Assembly (NCBI RefSeq): GCF_000751775.1
Contig: NZ_CCRF01000064.1
Coordinates: forward strand, 1 to 64,000
Direction: 5' to 3'
DNA length: 64,000 nucleotides
Source: Caldibacillus thermoamylovorans
Lineage (GTDB): Bacteria; Bacillota; Bacilli; Bacillales; Caldibacillaceae
Position 1 is the stretch's first letter, and every line of letters begins with the position of its first letter. The notes below the pieces were generated by a model. It did not search any database and was not told where the DNA came from. It worked only from the letters and a program-made list of their open reading frames with translations. Shown one piece after another: positions 58,783 to 64,000 of this stretch. Position numbers and translations under genes: made by a program.

Positions 58783-59988
58783 CTAATTTTGAATAATTGG
58801 CTCTTCTTGCGGAATAATCGGTTCTTCTTTTGCAATATTTTCAATCACATCGTAAGTTACCAATAATTTTAATTTACCATTCTCTACCTTTTCATGCAAA
58901 ACTTTTTCTTCCACAATTTTAGCATCTTTCGGGATCGATTCAATGACATTCTTCTTTGCAATGGATAAAGCCAATTGTTTTGCTTCTTCCTCATTATATG
59001 CTTTTTCATGAATTTCGACTTCCCGAATGGTAGTTTTCTCAATAGCTATAGGCAACGTCCATTTTAAAAACTTTATCGCCGTCTCGTCTTGCTCTTGTTG
59101 TTTATTTTGATATTGCACTTTTTTAAATCCCCAAATCGGTATCGATAAATGACCGATTTTAATTGCCGTCCGTCTCACTTCATTACCAGTCATTAATTCA
59201 AATTGATTGTGTAATTGAACCTCCACTTCGGTATCATACCATGTTTTACCGAAAATTTCTCCCTTAGCAGATACATATTGAGGTTCATCCTCTTTGCCGA
59301 TAATCCCAGAGACTAAAAGCTGACCCGGTTTGACAAAATCATGAACAGAAATGACAGGCTGTCCTTTTTCAACGAAATAATCTACAATGACAGCCTCTTT
59401 TTTCGCAACGAGATGCTGAGGACCTTTTTTCTCCTGTGGTTCCGGCTGCTCTTTTTCAACCACTTGAAAATGATAGGTTGTCCCTTTTAACTCCACACCA
59501 ATCCAAGTAATATCTTCATTCATATTGGAAAGCTTTCGCTGAATGGTTTCCGGGTCATCAATAAAAAATTGAAATCCACCTTTTCTTACTCCTAGTTGTT
59601 TCAATTGATTGGTGATTTTATACTCTACTTCCGGACTTGCACCTTTTATTTCAATTTTCCAAATCATATTGGATAATAGTAGCACAATAAAGAGGGCAAT
59701 GACGGCACCGAGCAAAAAACCTGCATTTTTCTTTAATCTTTTCAAGTAGAAAGGAAACCCTGCTTTTTTAATAAATCTAACTTTTACTTGATGATAATGA
59801 ACGGCTTGTCTAAGAAAGGGAACGTCTTTTATAAACATTTGGAATGTGACTGCATTAGGCTCGACACGTTTAACATTCCAAATTTGTACCTTATCCCTGG
59901 TTAGTTGGTTGATAAAACGCTCCATTCCTTTCCCTTCAATTTTTACGGTTAAATGACCCGATAATTTGTGAAACCATAAATTTTTCAT
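58783..59988 (-). CDS. yqfD: Sporulation protein YqfD
   Basis: 401 aa from the ATG at 59988, preceded by GGGGTGAGG. One membrane helix at about 90-110 and a large extracytoplasmic domain; matches SpoIV-type family YqfD, SigE-controlled in B. subtilis. The C-terminal EEPIIPQEEPIIQN repeat is an odd short tail. Forms a unit with phoH. Confidence 0.92.
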   Translation of the reverse strand: MKNLWFHKLSGHLTVKIEGKGMERFINQLTRDKVQIWNVKRVEPNAVTFQMFIKDVPFLRQAVHYHQVKVRFIKKAGFPFYLKRLKKNAGFLLGAVIALFIVLLLSNMIWKIEIKGASPEVEYKITNQLKQLGVRKGGFQFFIDDPETIQRKLSNMNEDITWIGVELKGTTYHFQVVEKEQPEPQEKKGPQHLVAKKEAVIVDYFVEKGQPVISVHDFVKPGQLLVSGIIGKEDEPQYVSAKGEIFGKTWYDTEVEVQLHNQFELMTGNEVRRTAIKIGHLSIPIWGFKKVQYQNKQQEQDETAIKFLKWTLPIAIEKTTIREVEIHEKAYNEEEAKQLALSIAKKNVIESIPKDAKIVEEKVLHEKVENGKLKLLVTYDVIENIAKEEPIIPQEEPIIQN

Positions 59989-60211
59989 AACCTCACCCCA
60001 TCTGCCAACCTTCTTTTTGCCGATCAAGTGAAGATTCTATCTACACTTGAACGGCTCTCTTCGCCGAGTTCTTATATGTACATCCCATTCGTGCAAGTGG
60101 TATTCAAGCCATCCAGCGGTTTTGCCCCCGCCGAATGGTTGTTGTTCTGATATAAAGAGCCCCAGTTAGACTTGAAAAAACGGGCAAATAGTAAACTCTG
60201 CCGAATAGTAT

Positions 60212-60496
60212 TTACTCTGGTATAAAGAGCACCTGTTCAATTTTCCCTTCCAACAATATTTCTTCAGGTAAAATCGTTTTAATGACAAATGCTTTTCCTT
60301 TAATCAATAATTGCCCTTGACTTAATAAAATACGGATTTCTTTATCTGAAAAGGAGAGTAGTCCCTTATGATTTTCAATATAAATATGAATTTGTCCCAC
60401 CATGGTTATCCGGGGAAAATCCATCATAACATCTTCCGGGAGATCCAGCTGATTTGTAATCCATCTGCGCATTTTCTGTCTCCATTTTTTCGCCAA
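60212..60496 (-). CDS. yqfC: Sporulation protein YqfC
   Basis: 94 aa, YabP/YqfC family. Starts at TTG 60496, with AAAGGGGG 8-9 bases before it; no in-frame ATG gives the full family domain. In B. subtilis the gene is SigE-dependent and needed for sporulation. The ribosome binding site lies in the 3' arm of a strong hairpin (60505-60540). Confidence 0.9.
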   Translation of the reverse strand: MAKKWRQKMRRWITNQLDLPEDVMMDFPRITMVGQIHIYIENHKGLLSFSDKEIRILLSQGQLLIKGKAFVIKTILPEEILLEGKIEQVLFIPE

Positions 60497-60504
60497 AAAA
60501 GAAA

Positions 60505-60540
60505 CCCCCTTTCATTCATAATTATGAATGGAAAGAGGGT
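60505..60540 (-). promoter_or_regulatory. Hairpin covering the yqfC ribosome binding site
   Basis: On the minus strand CCCTCTTTC / GAAAGGGGG arms extend the perfect palindrome CATTCATAATTATGAATG, and TTTCTTTTTT follows. It looks like a terminator for the upstream yqfB unit, but its 3' arm contains the Shine-Dalgarno of yqfC. Confidence 0.75.
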
Positions 60541-60589
60541 TCTAGCACTATTTTTCTTATTTCATTTTATTTCAAAGTAAGGAAGCACA

Positions 60590-61090
60590 TTATATCTTAT
60601 TATTTGGGCGAAACGGCTTTTTGGCACGAGGGGGTCCTAATATTTCTGACCATATAATACCCTCAACGACTTTATGAGCAGATCGGTTTGGCAATGGTTG
60701 AGAAGCCATTGCTTGCTTCCTTGATAATTCTGTTTTTAAGTTTGTATATTCCTGCTGGAGCTGCTTTGTTGTTTGAGCGGTTTGGACTACCTCTGTTTTC
60801 TTTTCCTCAATCACCGGCCTTATTTTTTTCGCTTGCTGAGTGACGGTCGGCAGATGTTTTTGAACTTCTTGTCTTAATTTCTCTTCCATTTCCCGTTTTA
60901 ATACGTCAAAAGGTTTTTCTTTTTTCTCTGTCGTTTTCTCAGCTTGCCGTATATCTTTCTTCCCGGGCGGAAGGGGGTTTATCGGTTTAGTTGATGTATC
61001 TTTATTATTTTCTTTCCTTCCAAGTAAAGAAAGAATCCCGCCTATAATTATGATTACAAGAGGTATATTATTCAATATAAATTCGATCAT
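60590..61090 (-). CDS. yqfB: YqfB-like membrane protein
   Basis: 166 aa. Short N-terminal membrane helix (about 6-24), then a charged helical stretch (about 40-135) with coiled-coil character and a basic end. Follows floA by 23 bases. B. subtilis YqfB is associated with FloA membrane microdomains. Weakly conserved outside the ends. Confidence 0.82.
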   Translation of the reverse strand: MIEFILNNIPLVIIIIGGILSLLGRKENNKDTSTKPINPLPPGKKDIRQAEKTTEKKEKPFDVLKREMEEKLRQEVQKHLPTVTQQAKKIRPVIEEKKTEVVQTAQTTKQLQQEYTNLKTELSRKQAMASQPLPNRSAHKVVEGIIWSEILGPPRAKKPFRPNNKI

Positions 61091-61113
61091 GAGGGAATTC
61101 CCCCTTCATCTTT

Positions 61114-62103
61114 CTACTTTTTATCTTGATCATTATTCACATCAGTTGCTTTACTAATTGATTGTCTCATGTCGGTATCAGCCATGATATTTTTATAATT
61201 CATATAATCCATAACACCGAGATTTCCCGATTTTAGTGCGTCTGCCAAAGCAAGCGGAACTTGGGATTCTGCTTCCACCACTTTTGCTCTCATTTCTTGA
61301 ACACGAGCCACCATTTCTTGTTCAGTAGCAACAGCCATGGCCCTGCGTTCTTCTGCTTTTGCCTGAGCAATTTTCTTATCGGCCTCAGCTTGGTCCGTTT
61401 GCAACATCGCACCGATATTTTTACCGATATCAACGTCGGCAATATCAATCGATAGAATTTCAAAGGCAGTTCCGGCATCTAAACCTTTTTTCAAAACAGT
61501 TTGTGAAATTAAATCAGGGTTTTCAAGTACGGCTTTATGGTCTCTTGATCCCCCAATTGTACTGACGATCCCTTCACCAACACGGGCAATAATCGTTTCT
61601 TCACCGGCACCACCGACGAGACGATCAATATTAGCCCGAACGGTAATTCTTGCCTTTGCTTTCACTTCAATGCCATCCAAGGCAACCCCGGAAATAAACG
61701 GTGTTTCAATCACTTTCGGGTTAACGCTCATTTGTACGGCTTCCAATACATCCCGTCCTGCCAAGTCGATCGCTGCACAACGTTCAAAGGTCAAATCAAT
61801 ATTTGCTCTTTGGGCGGCAATCAGTGCATTGACAACACGGTCGACATTTCCTCCGGCCAAATAATGACTTTCCAATTGGTTAATCCCGACAGGCAAACCG
61901 GCTTTATGGGCTTTAATTAACGGATTAACGATTCGGCCCGGAATAACTCTTCTCAGGCGCATCCCAACTAATGTAAAAATACTTACCCTTACCCCTGCAG
62001 CTAAAGCGGAAATCCAGAGTGCCACCGGAATAAAGGATAATAATAAAACGAGAAAAATAATAATTATCGCTGCAAAAATTAATGGAACAAAATTAAAGGG
62101 CAT
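61114..62103 (-). CDS. floA: Flotillin-like protein FloA
   Basis: 329 aa. N-terminal membrane hairpin (about 5-40), a PHB-like domain (about 60-215) and a coiled region rich in A, E and Q ([20 protein letters not shown]). Organises functional membrane microdomains. Central gene of yqeZ-floA-yqfB. Confidence 0.96.
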   Translation of the reverse strand: MPFNFVPLIFAAIIIIFLVLLLSFIPVALWISALAAGVRVSIFTLVGMRLRRVIPGRIVNPLIKAHKAGLPVGINQLESHYLAGGNVDRVVNALIAAQRANIDLTFERCAAIDLAGRDVLEAVQMSVNPKVIETPFISGVALDGIEVKAKARITVRANIDRLVGGAGEETIIARVGEGIVSTIGGSRDHKAVLENPDLISQTVLKKGLDAGTAFEILSIDIADVDIGKNIGAMLQTDQAEADKKIAQAKAEERRAMAVATEQEMVARVQEMRAKVVEAESQVPLALADALKSGNLGVMDYMNYKNIMADTDMRQSISKATDVNNDQDKK

Positions 62104-62134
62104 GAATGATCCTCCTTTTTATATGTTAAATAAT

Positions 62135-63451
62135 TTAATCAACCAGTTCACGAACAACGATACGAACGCCTTCTACCTCCACAACCTCAACACGAGCACC
62201 GCTATTGATAAAGCCGCCTTCTGTCACCGCATCAATGCGCTCATTATCAATAATGATGGTCCCCGATGGGCGCAGCGGGGTGAGGGCTATACCTGTTTTT
62301 CCTAACAAATCTGTTCTTGACGCATTTGAGACATAACCTTTTTCTGTACTTGTTGAATCACTCAACACAATCTTATTGAACACTTTGATTTTTTTCCCAA
62401 AAAACTTCATTAGAATCACCATCGCCGTTATTGCAACTGCTATTGCAATGAATAAACTTATGCTCATAAAAACAATACTTTTCCCGGCTAAAATGATGGA
62501 AAATAAAATACTTCCCAGACCGAGAAATCCGACAATACCCCCGGGAACAAATAATTCAACAACAATTAATATTATACCTAAAATAAATAAAATTAGCGAT
62601 TCATATCCGGCGAGTCCAGCAATATAATGTCCGTAGAAAAATAAGAGCAGTGAAGTCAGACCGGCAATTCCCGGAAGACCAAAACCCGGTGAATAAAGTT
62701 CAATGACTAACCCGAGACTGGCAATGGTCAATAAAATCGGGACTATAAACGGATTTGTTACAAATTCAGCAATCCGCTCCGACCAGGATTTATTTACCTG
62801 TTTGATTTCTGCATTTTCGTACCCTAATGTATTCAACAGCTCATTTTTATTTGCAACAATTCCTTCTGCATAACCGACTTCAACACTTTGGGCGGCAGTC
62901 AAAGTCAATAATTTTCCTTTTGGAGCGCCGTATTCCGGAAGATCAATGGAATCATCCGCCATCGCCATCGCATAAATGGGATCTCTACCGTTTTGTTCGG
63001 CAGCCGATTTCATTGCCGCCAGCCAATAACTTTGTGCTTTTTGATCTGCGGCATTTCCGTTTTGTGTGATGACTGCAGCAGCACCGATCGTTGCATTGGG
63101 GACCATATAAATTTCATCCATATTCAATGCAATATATGCACCGGCCGATAAAGCATCATGGTTGATAAAGGCGATTGTTTTCACATCCGTATCGCCTAAA
63201 ATTTTTGCAATATCTGAAGCTGCGTCAACCGCTCCACCCGGTGTATGGATTTCAAAAATGATCGCATTAGCTTGATTTTCTTCGGCAGTGGAAATGGCAC
63301 GCCCGATAAACTCGGATAGACCTTTCGTTACTTCACTATCAATCTTAGCATAATAAACAAGATCATTATTCGCATCTGTTTCATGGAAGGTCATTAACAG
63401 AAACGGGAGTAAAATCAGAAGAAAACTTAACCGTAAAATCTTCTTATGCAA
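62135..63451 (-). CDS. yqeZ: NfeD family serine protease-like protein YqeZ
   Basis: 438 aa. Signal peptide (about 1-27), a ClpP-like domain (about 30-215) with NHDALSAGAYIALNMDEI, four helices (about 230-345), and a C-terminal OB-fold NfeD domain. Works with FloA; the two genes are 31 bases apart and form one unit. Confidence 0.94.
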   Translation of the reverse strand: MHKKILRLSFLLILLPFLLMTFHETDANNDLVYYAKIDSEVTKGLSEFIGRAISTAEENQANAIIFEIHTPGGAVDAASDIAKILGDTDVKTIAFINHDALSAGAYIALNMDEIYMVPNATIGAAAVITQNGNAADQKAQSYWLAAMKSAAEQNGRDPIYAMAMADDSIDLPEYGAPKGKLLTLTAAQSVEVGYAEGIVANKNELLNTLGYENAEIKQVNKSWSERIAEFVTNPFIVPILLTIASLGLVIELYSPGFGLPGIAGLTSLLLFFYGHYIAGLAGYESLILFILGIILIVVELFVPGGIVGFLGLGSILFSIILAGKSIVFMSISLFIAIAVAITAMVILMKFFGKKIKVFNKIVLSDSTSTEKGYVSNASRTDLLGKTGIALTPLRPSGTIIIDNERIDAVTEGGFINSGARVEVVEVEGVRIVVRELVD

Positions 63452-63547
63452 AGCAATGCCTCCCTTCTTTTCAAAGGTTAACTTATAATACGGATGGGAG
63501 CGAAAATGGTTTCATTTTTTATAAATAATTATAGAAGCGGTTTTTAA

Positions 63548-63594
63548 ATGAAAAAGGCTGTCCATGGATAAGACAAAATGGACAACCTTTTTTA
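63548..63594 (-). terminator. Terminator of yqeY
   Basis: AAAAAAGGTTGTCCAT pairs with ATGGACAGCCTTTTT around a 12-base loop, between yqeY and yqeZ. Confidence 0.85.
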
Positions 63595-63610
63595 TCTATG
63601 AAAGCTGTAT

Positions 63611-64000
63611 CTATTTTGATAACTCGCTTACAACAATTTTGTTCACGAGCGAACCATCAGCTTTTCCTTTTACTTTCGGCATAACAACTGCCATGACTTT
63701 CCCCATATCGGATTTAGAAGAAGCATCCACTTCCCGGATAGCCTCTTTGACGATTTCTTTTATTTCATCTTCAGTTAATTGTTCAGGCATATATTCTTTG
63801 ACATAAGTAAGTTCTGTATTGATTTTTTCAGCTAAGTCCGTCCGACCTGCTTTTTCAAATTCATGGAGGGAATCTTTTCGTTGTTTGACTTCACGTGAAA
63901 GAACGGTAATCTCTTCCTCTTCGGATAATTCTTTGCCAAGCTTAATCGCTTCATTTTGCAAAGCCGCTTTAATCATCCGAATGACTGAGAGTTTTTCCTT
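63611..64000 (-). CDS. yqeY: GatB/YqeY domain protein YqeY (5' end beyond window)
   Basis: At least 129 aa; the frame runs off the window edge, so the start is not seen. The sequence continues upstream of the first visible ATG as KEKLSVIR, matching full-length YqeY of about 148 aa. The domain resembles the tRNA-binding tail of GatB. Likely cytoplasmic; function unclear. Confidence 0.92.
   Translation of the reverse strand, partial: KEKLSVIRMIKAALQNEAIKLGKELSEEEEITVLSREVKQRKDSLHEFEKAGRTDLAEKINTELTYVKEYMPEQLTEDEIKEIVKEAIREVDASSKSDMGKVMAVVMPKVKGKADGSLVNKIVVSELSK

Overview
The window is ordinary-looking chromosome from a low-GC, endospore-forming member of the Bacillaceae. The evidence is a nearly unbroken run of genes matching the Bacillus subtilis yqhL-to-yqeY segment (gcv, comG, glcK, rpmG, pbpA, sodA, ispG, zur, ispH, sigA-dnaG, glyQS, era, phoH, floA, yqeY). 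It also includes a GerA-family germination protein and the sporulation genes yqfC and yqfD. The proteins and AT-richness suggest a Caldibacillus-like organism, but this species guess is weak. No prophage, insertion sequence, CRISPR array, rRNA or tRNA gene was seen.

Region by region. 1-7.5 kb: a rhodanese (yqhL), the glycine cleavage operon gcvT-gcvPA-gcvPB on the minus strand, and divergently the SNF2-type helicase yqhH with yqhG. 7.5-8.1 kb: a mosaic of intergenic repeats, including a 234-bp element with terminal inverted repeats. 8.1-14 kb: two small membrane proteins, a regulator with a C-terminal cysteine cluster, and the seven-gene comG pilus operon with yqzE. 14-24 kb: lipoprotein YqgU, a LysM/M14 peptidase, glcK-yqgQ, a GerA-family protein, rhomboid protease gluP, a 5-formyl-THF cyclo-ligase and rpmG. 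24-33 kb: yqzD-yqzC, pbpA, an MFS transporter, sodA, a DUF1189 protein, a LysM protein and ispG. 33-40 kb: a zinc import operon with zur, then DUF2624, nfo, cshB, yqfQ and ispH. 40-51.8 kb: yqfO-trmK, cccA, sigA, dnaG, ppsR, ccpN and glyQS behind a T-box leader. 51.9-64 kb: recO, yqzL, era, cdd, dgkA, ybeY, pgpH, phoH, yqfD, yqfC, yqfB, floA, yqeZ and the 3' part of yqeY, all on the minus strand.

Working units: glycine catabolism (gcv), DNA uptake (comG), zinc homeostasis (Zur with its ABC importer), isoprenoid synthesis (ispG, ispH), the macromolecular synthesis operon (dnaG-sigA), gluconeogenic control (ccpN-ppsR), membrane microdomains (yqeZ-floA-yqfB) and ribosome/RNA quality (ybeY, era, phoH).

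Nothing here is clearly a new biological system. The points most worth a second look are the comG segment, which is inverted relative to B. subtilis and has a repeat-rich junction where the sin-tasA biofilm cluster would be; a hairpin that buries the yqfC ribosome binding site; the lack of a glycine riboswitch before gcvT; a rhomboid protease without its TPR tail; four tandem degenerate repeats between cccA and sigA; and a few very small genes.
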